Below, in pieces: positions 1 to 20,000 of a DNA stretch of 64,000 nt; position 1 is the stretch's first letter; each line of letters begins with the position of its first letter. Origin of the DNA: Haematococcus lacustris (Eukaryota; Chlorophyta; Chlorophyceae; Chlamydomonadales; Haematococcaceae); NCBI GenBank assembly GCA_030144725.1, contig JASKMD010000006.1, forward strand, positions 6,125,912-6,189,911. Reading direction: 5' to 3'. The position numbers and the translations under genes are program-made. Below the pieces are notes generated by a model. It was not told the origin of the DNA. It did not search any database and saw only the letters and a list, made by a program, of their open reading frames with translations.

Positions 1-1134
1 GTCACGCCAATGTCATTTGGAGCAGGCCTGATCATCTAATTGCCATGCTTTCTTCTCCAGCAGCTGTGACGTTGAGTAAGGAACAGAGTTACTAGTCGAA
101 AGTCTGGAAACTCACAATGGTCAGCTCACAACATGCCATTTTGTGGATGGGGGTCTCCTTTCCTGTGTGACTGGCGAGAGAGAGGCGCACATTTCCCGCG
201 TATTTAACAATGTCGAGTAGTAACTTGCCCAACGATGGCCTTCCAACACCGCCTGCATCAATGAAAGGTTCGCGGAGCGAGCCTGGCGGGCTGAAATGTG
301 AATGTACTTCCGGCTCGATGCCAAGCGCAGTTCGATCATTGGTGCCTCTGCTCACCACTAGACCAATCGATAGTGAGCAGCTGAGCTGTGTCCGCGCTCG
401 CTTGCGCCGGCATGGACTCTGATGCAAGGATTAACGCGCCGCTTGCCAGTAGATGCGGAGTAATTCGCAGGTGCCAATGCAACAAACGCTATCGCAATCG
501 GTGCACTTTGTAGCGAGTACTTGCATGAAGATTACCAACCCCATGTTGGGACATCCTGAGGCTCAGACAACACAGTCCTGGTGTATGTTCTTCCCCATGG
601 ACCTGTGCTCATGCAAGTATCTGACTTGTAGGTGACATGTGTGAGGCATACATGCCATCAACATGTCATCGCTGGGCCGACCATCAGCTCATTGAAGATG
701 AAGGCATCAACTGATGGTTTACTGCAGTAAGGGGCCCGCCTTTGGCCATGACTGGGCTGATGAGTCAGTGATGACGCTACCCCTGACCCTACCTACACTT
801 GTTACCCCTTACAACACCAATCCACTTGTAGGCCCCTGATCCTGTTAGGCACCTGCTTATTGTGCATCTTGCACCGTTAAGGAGACTATGCACGGCCATC
901 AAGCACGAACCTCGTCAGGATAGCGGCAAAAGATCTCAAGGCCAGGGAGCCAGGAGCAGTGCATGGGGCCAACGAGGCTACTGAGGACGGATGACGTGTG
1001 ACGCGTATTAAAAACCTACATCGCTCGGAAGAATCAACAATTTCGTGCAGTGTAAATACAAAGAAGGCGTTAAACAAATAGCTGCTTAGGAGCTTCAGGA
1101 CCTCAAGAAGCTCAGTAAAACCGAAGAACAAGAA
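1..1134. other. 5' flank of polyubiquitin; no gene recognised
   Basis: No coding region with recognisable domains is visible here. The only hint of a promoter is an A/T-rich stretch (gtattaaaaacc, about 1006-1017) some 120 bases before the ubiquitin start codon. The short open frames on both strands look like chance. The 5' untranslated part of the polyubiquitin transcript should lie at the right end of this stretch. Confidence 0.4.
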
Positions 1135-11604
<10,470 letters not shown>

Positions 11605-11626
11605 CAGTTTTAGAAAGCAGGAGGCA

Positions 11627-11695
11627 TGTAAGTTGGCAGTTCACGCAAAGATGATTAGGAAGTATGGCCCTGGTATCAGGACGAAGTGTATGTAA
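11627..11695 (+). promoter_or_regulatory. TGTAA poly(A) signals of polyubiquitin
   Basis: Two TGTAA motifs, at 11627-11631 and 11691-11695, lie 23 and 87 bases after the stop codon. TGTAA is the usual poly(A) signal in volvocine algae. The hAT insertion begins 139 bases after the second motif, so it probably spares the transcript. Confidence 0.5.
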
Positions 11696-11825
11696 GGTTG
11701 TGTCTCTATTGTCGGCCTGAAGCGTTGTACTTGTCCTACTTTCTCAAGTTTATTTGTCGCGGAGATCAGACCGGGAAATTTGTTGTTACCAAGATTGGAG
11801 TGCAGATCTGCTAAAATGCACCAGC

Positions 11826-11833
11826 ATCCAGCA
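11826..11833. repeat. left 8-bp target-site duplication of the hAT shell
   Basis: The bases atccagca directly precede the hAT left end and recur at 42848-42855 directly after the right end. The match is exactly eight bases: the neighbouring positions differ. Confidence 0.75.
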
Positions 11834-13304
11834 CAGGCTTGGCCCGATACAATGTATCGTTGTATCGCTGTGTATCGCTGTATCGCTAATGTGGCTGTAT
11901 CGGCATCTTTGGCTAACCGACTGGCCACGCCTATTGGACACTAGCCGCGATGGCGGGTGTATCACCTACGGCAGGGCCTGGTACTCGGCAACAGCGCATT
12001 AGTGCACTTCTGCGGCAAACATCCTTGCCCCAGCCAGGAATCGCGCGTGCAACAGCTCGCGCTTGTGCTGTTGGGCCCTCTCACGCTTCTCGAGGGCCAA
12101 AGGAGCCGGGATATAAGGTGCTTTTCCATAAGGCTCCAGGCAACGAGGGAGTGTACGAGTGCGATGCTTGCGGGACAAAGGACATCCGCGCTGGCAAAAA
12201 CATCAACCATTTGCTGGCACACCTTAGCACGCGCAAGTGCAACTTCAAGGAAAGCGAGGCAGCCAAGGAGATGGCCAAGACCGACGACAACGTCAAAGAG
12301 TTCCTAGAGAAGGTAATAACCGCCGCCATAGCCGCCATAGCCGCCATAGCCGCCATGATGGACATGCCACACAGTCTTGCAACATGCTTGTGCAGTGTGT
12401 CAAGCGCCATAAGCCTGCCTCGACGTCAGAGCCATCATGCAGCCAACCGGCAGCATCCGCTGAGCAGGGAGGCAACCATGCCGACATAGAGAGCTTTTTG
12501 GGCAAGTGGATGTATGCTACCGGCTCATCTTTCAGAAGCGTAGAAGTTCCTGAGTTTAAGGACCTCATCCATGCGCTACGACCGGACTTTATCATCCCCA
12601 CTCGCAAAAAGGTACTCTTTAAATGCCTACCCTACGGCCCAGGTGCATAATAGTGCACAAACATACCTAGGAGTCCAAACAACGGTGTTGTTGTGTTGCA
12701 TGCAGATGGGTGGTGAGCTCCTGCTCAATGAGTATGCGGCCACATGCGACGAAGTGAGGGCGCGCATTTACATGGCTCCCTATGTGTCCATCAGCTGTGA
12801 CGCTTGGTCCCCAAGTCAAGGAGGGGAGCACATTCTGGGCTGGTGCGTTGCTTGGTCGGGGCACGCCTTCACGTTGGACGCTGTGCACACTGAGATGCCA
12901 GTGTGACAGCTTTGTTCATGAAGGAGAAGCTCGATCTCATCCTTGACAAGCACAACTTGGTGAGATCCCGCCCTGCCCTCCTCCCTGCCCCCCTCCCAGC
13001 CTGGCATTGCCCCTCGCTGCCCCAGCCCAACCCTGCCCCACCCCCTGCCTTGCCCTGCCCTACCCTCATATTGAAAGAGCTCAATGAGTATGCTCAATGA
13101 GGCTTGGGCTGCTGGCTGCTGGCCAGCCTGGAGCTGGGCAGGGGCAGCTGGCGGCTGGGCAAGGTGGGTTTACAATCTAGTTTCCCATCCTTGCCTCTGT
13201 CATCCTTATGGCCCAACCCAAGGAAGTTGTGCATGACGGTGGTTGCAAATTGCAGCTGGCTCCTTTGGGTGCGAGGAAGCTGCCAACTTCTCTGAGCTGG
13301 CTGC

Positions 13305-13901
13305 GGGGCTGGCGGTGAGGCACCTCCACGCGGTGGCCCTGGTAACAATCCGCGTTGACTTCGGTCGCACGGATTGGCTAAGCTACCTCACCACCGCACC
13401 CAGCGGTATATAAATTGGGATGCAACGGGAAAGCCTTCCCAGGCTTGAACGGGCACCGCTTTGTTCAGCGGAATACAAATGAGGTCCGGGTGCCGCACAC
13501 GACCGCTGCGGGTCATCGAGCTGTTGTGGAGTTGCTGGCGTCGTCAAGGAGGGAGCAGAGCTACCTCACCGCGGGACGTTGGATGACAGCTGAAGTTTGG
13601 ACTTTTGGAGCCTGAACTTCAGCTTTTAGTGCGACATCCGGCGGACAAGGCTGGAATTGCTCTCGTCAACGAGGAGAAGAGATAAGGCCAGCTGCCGAGT
13701 GCACTAGTCTTTGCTCCTCTCATGCCTCTTTGTTTGCCTTGGGTGCTAGCTGTGGTCTGTGGCTACAGCTAGGGCAGCTTGATGGGGACATGTCCAGCCT
13801 GTGTCCAACGTTTGGAGGTGGGAGCAGGCCGCGCCACAGGCGGAAGCTCCTCCCTTAACGCACGCCGGTTTGTACCGGAGTAGTTTTCTTTCTTTCTTCT
13901 T
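13305..13901 (+). mobile_element. retroposon-like (SINE-like) insertion, copy A
   Basis: A 597-base element beginning ggggctggcggtgagg and ending in a pyrimidine tail (ttttctttctttcttctt). It is flanked by the 14-base duplication tctgagctggctgc (13291-13304 and 13902-13915), and it interrupts the hAT transposase exon in phase. There are no terminal inverted repeats. A variable-length target duplication plus a simple-repeat tail points to target-primed retroposition. It contains a TATATAAAT stretch (about 13406) and a 66-codon open frame (13415-13615) of no recognisable function. Confidence 0.75.
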
Positions 13902-14272
13902 TCTGAGCTGGCTGCTATGAGCAAGCTCTTCAATGAGCGAGTGGCGTACGGCGAGACAGGGGCCTTGTATGCAACAGGGTTGCTGGACCCCTGGTATCGC
14001 GGTCGTCATACAGAGCTAACGCACTCACAAGTCATGATGGCCGACATGTGCATTGCAGAGCTGGCAAGCGCGGACGGTCAAGGTATGTGCCCATGCTTAT
14101 GCCCGTGACTTATGCCCTATGACATATTCCCTAGCCCTTGCCCTCGCCTTGTCCTTGCCTATGCTCATGCTCACTCCCATGCCCATGCTCTTATCTTTCC
14201 CTTTTACATCGCCTACACTATATTGCAGCGTTATCTAGTCATTGCACCATGTGCAGGTACTGACCGGGCAGC

Positions 14273-15111
14273 GGGGCTGGCGGTGAGGCACCTCCACGCG
14301 GTGGCCCTGGTAACAATCCGCGTTGACTTCGGTCGCACGGATTGGCTAAGCTACCTCACCACCGCACCCAGCGGTATATAAATTGGGATGCAACGGGACA
14401 CCCTTCCCAGGCTTGAACGGGCACCGCTTTGTCCAGCGGAATACAAATGAGGTCCGGGTGCCGCACACGACCGCTGCGGGTCATCGAGCTGTTGTGGAGT
14501 TGCTGGCGTCGTCAAGGAGGGAGCAGAGCTACCTCAACGCAGGACGTTGGCTGACAGCTGAAGTTTGGACTTATGGAGGCTGAACTTAAGCTTTTAGTGC
14601 GACATCAGGCGGACAAGGCTGGAACTGCTCTCGTCAACGAGGAGAAGAGATAGGTCCAGCTGCCGAGTGCACTGGTCTTTGCTCCTCTCATGCCTCTTCA
14701 CTCCTACAAATTAATCCCTGCGTTCTTCCCTGCGCTTTTGACTAACCTTGTCCGATCGGACTGAAATTTTGATAGATGGTGTTTTGCAGAAAATAAAACA
14801 TATTGTTTTTTGAGAAATATTTTCAAAAAACAATATGTTTTATTTTCTGCAAAACACCATCTATCAAAATTTCAGTCCGATCGGACAAGGTTAGTCAAAA
14901 GCGCAGGGAAGAACGCAGGGATTAATTTGTAGGAGTGTTTGTTTGCCTTGGGTGCTAGCTGTGGTCTGTGGCTACAGCTAGGGCAGCTTGGTGGGGACAT
15001 GTCCAGCCTGTGTCCAACGTTTGGAGGTGGGAGCAGGCCGCGCCACAGGCGGAAGCTCCTCCCTAAATGCACGCCGGTTTGTACCGGAGTAGTTTTCTTT
15101 CTTTCTTTCTT
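14273..15111 (+). mobile_element. retroposon-like (SINE-like) insertion, copy B
   Basis: Second, nearly identical copy of the element at 13305-13901, in the same orientation. It is flanked by the 12-base duplication tgaccgggcagc (14261-14272 and 15112-15123). It is 839 bases long because a 239-base palindromic MITE sits inside it; without that it is 600 bases, matching copy A. The insertion falls in the last exon of the hAT transposase. Confidence 0.75.
14699..14937. mobile_element. palindromic MITE nested in retroposon copy B
   Basis: Two ~118-base arms pair almost perfectly around position 14818, with outer ends CACTCCTACAAA and TTTGTAGGAGTG. Copy A at about 13727-13736 supplies the empty site (gcctctttgtttgcc), so the boundaries are proven within the window; two T bases appear duplicated. 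A CACT start with a 2-3 base duplication fits a CACTA-type (EnSpm) miniature element. The element is strikingly A/T-rich next to its surroundings. Confidence 0.8.
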
Positions 15112-15693
15112 TGACCGGGCAGCTGGTGATGCCCGCTTCAACCTGCACCAGCGGTGGCTGATGCCCAATGCATTGCAGCTCGTTGGACTCACAAACTTAG
15201 TTCTGGACACTGTGCTCACAGCAAATCCATGCATGTGGTGGCAAACTTATGGCTACGGCTTTGGTGTACTGCGAGACGTGGCTATGAGGCTACTGAGCAT
15301 CCCTGCTACTTCCGCGTCCACCAAGCGGGTGTTCAGCACTTTCAAGCACATCTGGAGCGACCACCGCCAATCAATGTTAATGGGCAGGATGTGGATGAGC
15401 TCCTACATCTACTTCAACCGGAGGGCGCTCAAGGGCACAAGGGGACAGACAAGGTCGAGTGAGGAGGAGCGTGCTGAGTTTGAGGAGTGGCTGCAGCACC
15501 AGCCTAACGGCATCTCCGAGTGAAGGAAGCCACCTAAGTGAAGAAGTACTATAAGCATCACTCAGGCAAATTAGTAACAGTATTTTTGAGATTCAGAGCC
15601 TCGGACTTGGTACATAGTCAAATGAAGGCATTGTAAGATTGGGGGTTGAAACTAAAATTCGTGATTTTGCGCGGTTGGTGAGATACGGCCATG

Positions 15694-16503
15694 CTACAGT
15701 ACTGTAGATGTCTACAGTACTGTCGGGGTACCTCGCGAGGCCACTTAAAGTACTGTAGACATCTACAGTACTGTAGACATCTACAGTACTGTAGACATCT
15801 ACAGTACTCTAGGTACCTCGAGGTACCCCGAGAGACACCTTACAGTACTGTAGACCTCTACAGTACTGTAGACCTCTACAGTACTGTAGATATCTACAGT
15901 ACTGTAGACATCTACAGTACTGTAGACATCTACAGTACTGTAGACATCTACAGTACTCTAGGTACCTCGAGGTACCCCGAGAGACACCTTACAGTACTGT
16001 AGACCTCTACAGTACTGTAGACCTCTACAGTACTGTAGATATCTACAGTACTGTAGACATCTACAGTACTGTAGACATCTACAGTACTGTAGACATCTAC
16101 AGTACTCTATGTACCTCGAGGTACCCCGAGAGACACCTTACAGTACTGTAGAGGTCTACAGTACTGTAGATGTCTACAGTACTGTAGAGGTCTACGGTAC
16201 TGTAGAGGTCTACAGTACTGTAGAGGTCTACAGTACTGTAGACATCTACAGTACTGTAGACATCTACAGTACTGTAGACATCTACAGTACTCAAGGTACC
16301 TCGAGGTACCCCGAGAGACACCTTACAGTACTGTAGACCTCTACAGTACTGTAGACCTCTACAGTACTGTAGACCTCTACAGTACTGTAGACCTCTACAG
16401 TACTGTAGAGGTCTACAGTACTGTAGATGTCTACAGTACTCAAGGTACCTCGAGGTACCCCGAGAGACACCTTACAGTACTGTAGATACCTACAGTACTA
16501 TAG
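15694..16503. repeat. left ACAGTACTGTAG array
   Basis: About 800 bases built from the 12-base palindrome ACAGTACTGTAG with 4-6 base spacers (acatct, acctct, aggtct, atgtct). A second motif, GGTACCTCGAGGTACC plus CCGAGAGACACCTT, punctuates it about every 160 bases. It sits at the left edge of the inner element. It is a subterminal satellite, not a CRISPR: the unit is self-complementary and spacers recur. Confidence 0.85.
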
Positions 16504-16568
16504 TTTTTACATGGTCGAGGGGTGTAGGGTCTGTATTTGACTCAAACCTGGTGATTTTGAACACATGT

Positions 16569-16795
16569 GTCTCCTCCACTCATCCACATAACGCCATTCA
16601 TGTTACACATCTACCTCTTTGTCCCCCGCCTCTTCGTCCCCTGCCTCTTCGTCCCCTGCCTCCGCGTCCCCTGTCTCCTCTCCTTCATGTGCCTCCTCTA
16701 CCTCCTCTGCCACTACAACCTTTTTTCCCTTCTTCTTCTCCTCCTCTGCAGCCTCTGCCGCCTCAGCAGCCATAGACTCATCCCAATGGGCGCTC
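16569..16795 (-). pseudogene. duplicated 3' tail of the OTU-oxygenase gene
   Basis: Read on the minus strand this is a diverged copy of 16975-17216, the end of the large gene's last exon. It shows the same HWDESMAAE segment, a Lys-rich stretch, a Glu/Asp-rich tail and an in-frame stop. Similarity ends upstream, so only the last ~70 codons are duplicated, about 400 bases beyond the real stop. It is either a local tandem duplication or a remnant of an earlier gene copy. Confidence 0.7.
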
Positions 16796-17012
16796 CGTGA
16801 CCGCTTGCCTCGGTCTTGTGGTGCCCCGCGCCAGCGCCTTTGCCCCGCCGTTTATAACCGTCCAAACCGACCAGTGATACCATTGTTAACAACGTATCCA
16901 CTTGTAGTGCTGTAATGGTGTCTAGTATTGTAGCCTGTTATTGACATAGATATGGTGTTGTTGAAACTATGTCGCCATGATTCCCACACACACCATCATA
17001 ACGTCATTCATG
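16796..17012. other. 3' flank of the large cargo gene
   Basis: Between the real stop codon at 17013 and the duplicated tail. It contains no open frame of note and no TGTAA on the minus strand that I could find, so the poly(A) site is unknown. Confidence 0.3.
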
Positions 17013-20000
17013 CTACACCTCGTCATCATCGTCCGACGCTCCCACCTCTGCCTCCTCTGTCTCATCTGCCTCCTCTGTCTCATCTGCCTCCTCAGCCTCC
17101 TCTGCCTCCTCTCCATCTAGTGCCTCCACTTCCTTCTGTGCCACCTTTCCTTTTTTAGGCTGCTCCCCCTCATCGGATGCCTCTGCCTCCTCAGCAGCCA
17201 TAGACTCATCCCAATGAGCCAACAGTCTGCCCAACTCTTCTTGCACGTCCGCCTCACCCAACGCCCAGTCTTTGTTCCACTGGGCGTCCACCGGTGCTTG
17301 GGCCGGCCGCTCATAGGGCTCAGGCTGCACATAAACACCTCCATCTAATGGCCCTAACCCCTCTGGCCAGTTGTCATGCTGCTGACGACGCTGAGGATGA
17401 CTGGTGGGCTGACATTTGTGCACAAACTCCACGTCCAACATGGACAGGAAGCAGGTGGCATTGTTGATGTACCCCTCGCTGCCATAGAAGTGCACCCTGG
17501 TGGAAGCATTGCCCGGCAGGCCCCAATCCCCTGCATGGACCGTGTAGCCGCGCATCCCCAACACCTCACCCGGCTGTAAGGTCACCCTGTAGACCTGCAT
17601 CAATGGCATCGCCTTCATGGCCTTCTTCAAGGCTGCTTCTTTGATGACTCCCTTGTGCTTAGCCTCCACTTTCAACACCTGCACATGGCTGCCTGGGCTG
17701 ACCAGCACCTGCGTCACTCCAACAGCGATGATCATCACCAGACCATCTCGCCCCCAAATGATCCTGGGGGGGGCTGCGGGGGGTGCTGCTGAAGACGCAG
17801 CAGGCACTGTGGTGGAGGGAACGGCTTGTGGGGGAGGGGGTCTGGGCTGGGGTGCTGCTGCGGTTGTCGCTGCTGTTGTTGAGGGGGGGGGGATGGAGAG
17901 GGAAGGGTCTGGGTTGACGTCCACATGCAACGCCTGGGCTGCCACCAGACCTGTGGCCTTTGTGAGGGCCATGTCCACAGATCTGACAGCACGTCCATGC
18001 ATGGTGTCGTTGGTCAACACTGTACCCCCTCTGAGGGTGACTTGGGAGAGCTGTGAAGCATGCTGCTGTAGCCTTTCGAGGTAAGGGCGGGCAATTCTGA
18101 CTGCTGTGGCATACTGCGTCAACCGGGTCCGTGCTGCTTCGCCTGCTGCATCGTTCTGAGCTGCTGTGGTTTGCAACTTTCTCAGGATGCGTAAGGAGCG
18201 GGCTGTCCAACACCCTGACATGGAGACCTCATCTGGCAGGCTGCCATCTGCAGTCGCCGTGGTAAAGGGCATCTGCAGGCGCTGGCCGGTGCTGTATTGC
18301 ACGGCTAGCTTCTTTTTGCTGATGACTGGCCAACCATATGCTTCCGTGAGGGGGATGTCGTTGAAGATGGCATGGCCAAACACCAAGCTCAGGAGCTGCA
18401 AGGCCCACTCCTCCTTAGCCGTTGGATGAAGGCTGGCGGGGAGGCGGGTCAAGGCAACACCCAGCTCAAGCACTGCCTCACGCCACTGATCAGCCTGCTC
18501 AGGGGTGAACTGTTTGACCACAGCTTTGCCATCGGCGTAATTGCAAGGCCGCCAAACAGTAGCCTGCAGTCATACACAACGTACATCATTGATACAAGTG
18601 ATGGGGTTTGGTAAGGGGATAGTGATAGGGCTCGGGCTAGTGCTAGTGCTAGGGTTAGGGTTAGGGTTAGGGCTAGGGCTAGGGCTAGGGCTAGGGCTAG
18701 GGCTAGGGCTAGGGCTAGGGCTAGGGCTAGGGCTAGGGCTAGGGCTAGGGCTAGGGCTAGGGCTAGGGCTAGGGCTAGGGCTAGGGCTAGGGCTAGGGCT
18801 AGGGCTAGGGCTAGGGCTAGGGCTAGGGCTAGGCATGGACATGGGAATGCGGATGAGGATAGGTTAGGGCTAGGGCCAGGGCTAAGGCCAGGGCTAGGGC
18901 CAGGGCTAGGGCTAGGGCTAGGGCTAGGGGATATTTTGTAAGGGTCGGGGTAGGGTTGCAATAGGGTTAGGGTTCAGGGTCCTGTGGTATGGTTTGGTCT
19001 AGGGGTTGATTTCTATCACCTGCATGCTGTTGTCCACTTGTTTGCCACTTCTGCCTCGCTTTCGTCCCGCGCTTGTTGTTGTGGCTGGAGCAGCTGGCTT
19101 GCTTGCCGTCTGCAATACAGTTCAGATTCACACATTATGAGTATGTCATTGTTGTCTATATAGTCTCTGTGTGATATTATACCGTACCTGCTGTCGAGTG
19201 GCTGGTCTTCTTGGTGGTGCTTTGGCCTTCTTTGTGGCGGTAGCAGCTGGCTGTGGGGGCGGCTCTTGAGCAACAGGACGCAGCTGGGGACCTGTTCCCT
19301 GCATGTGCCATGATGATCATCCTGTGATATCGACGCATGTGATCAAGTATTCTAAATGGTGCACTGAATGACATTGTTGTCTATGCTGTTTCTTTGAGAT
19401 ATTATAGCCCACCTGCTGTCGAGTGGCGGTGGTCCTGGCTTGTGCTTGGGCCTTCTTTGTGGCGGTAGCAGCTGGCTTTGGAGGCGGCGCTTGAGCAACA
19501 ACACGCTGCTGAGGCCCTGTTCCCTGCATGTGCCATGATGCTCATCCAGTGATATCGACCCATGTGATCAGGTACTTCAAATGGTGCACTGCATGGCCAC
19601 ATGGCGGTTGCCTAATTCGTGGTCGTTTGTTTATTATAGTCTTACTGATGCATGATTGTCTTACCTTTAACAAGGAAGCTACACTGGCTGACAGCTGCTC
19701 CAGCTGCTGCTGCATCTTCTTTTCTTGCTGCTCCTGCTGCTGCATCTGCTTCTGCATCTGGGCCCTTGTCTTCTCAGATGCCTGTAACTGCTGCTGCAGC
19801 CTGAGCACGGTGTCATTCTGCTGCCTCAACTGCCGCGCAAGCTCCTGCTGCTGCTGCTCAAATGCCGCGCGCTGCCGTTCATGCTGTTCCACCAATGCAT
19901 CGCCTACAGCCTTCTGCAACTGAGTTACCGCCCGCCATGCAGCCTGTCCGTACGCGACATCCCGGTTCTGGCGCGCATCAATTTGCAGAACCATGTTTAT

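Larger units (their letters stand above)
11950..15523 (+). pseudogene. hAT transposase, degenerate
   Basis: Once catalysed cut-and-paste transposition. Exons seen: 11950-12312, 12396-12611, about 12704-12958, 13256-14082 and 14257-15523, the last two split by insertions. An N-terminal BED zinc finger is visible (CDACGTKDIRAGKNINH with later H and C). It is followed by the hAT segment with YATGSSF, then SISCDAW holding the first catalytic Asp, then a LLDPWYRG segment, and a C-terminal hAT dimerisation domain (ATSASTKRVFSTF). It is broken in three ways. A two-base slip (gtgtg for gtg) at about 12900 shifts frame. The central catalytic part between 12959 and 13256 is replaced by C/T-rich sequence. 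Two retroposons interrupt the exons at 13305 and 14273. Removing each with one target copy restores frame. A TGTAA signal lies at 15632-15636. Confidence 0.85.

Noticed and set aside
15694..16503. CRISPR-like look of short repeats with spacers
   Set aside because: The unit is a palindrome, spacers are 4-6 bases and recurrent, no cas genes are present, and the context is eukaryotic.
18541..18961. Gly-Leu, Ser-Pro and Leu-Ala frames over the CTAGGG array
   Set aside because: Simple-repeat artefacts inside an intron.
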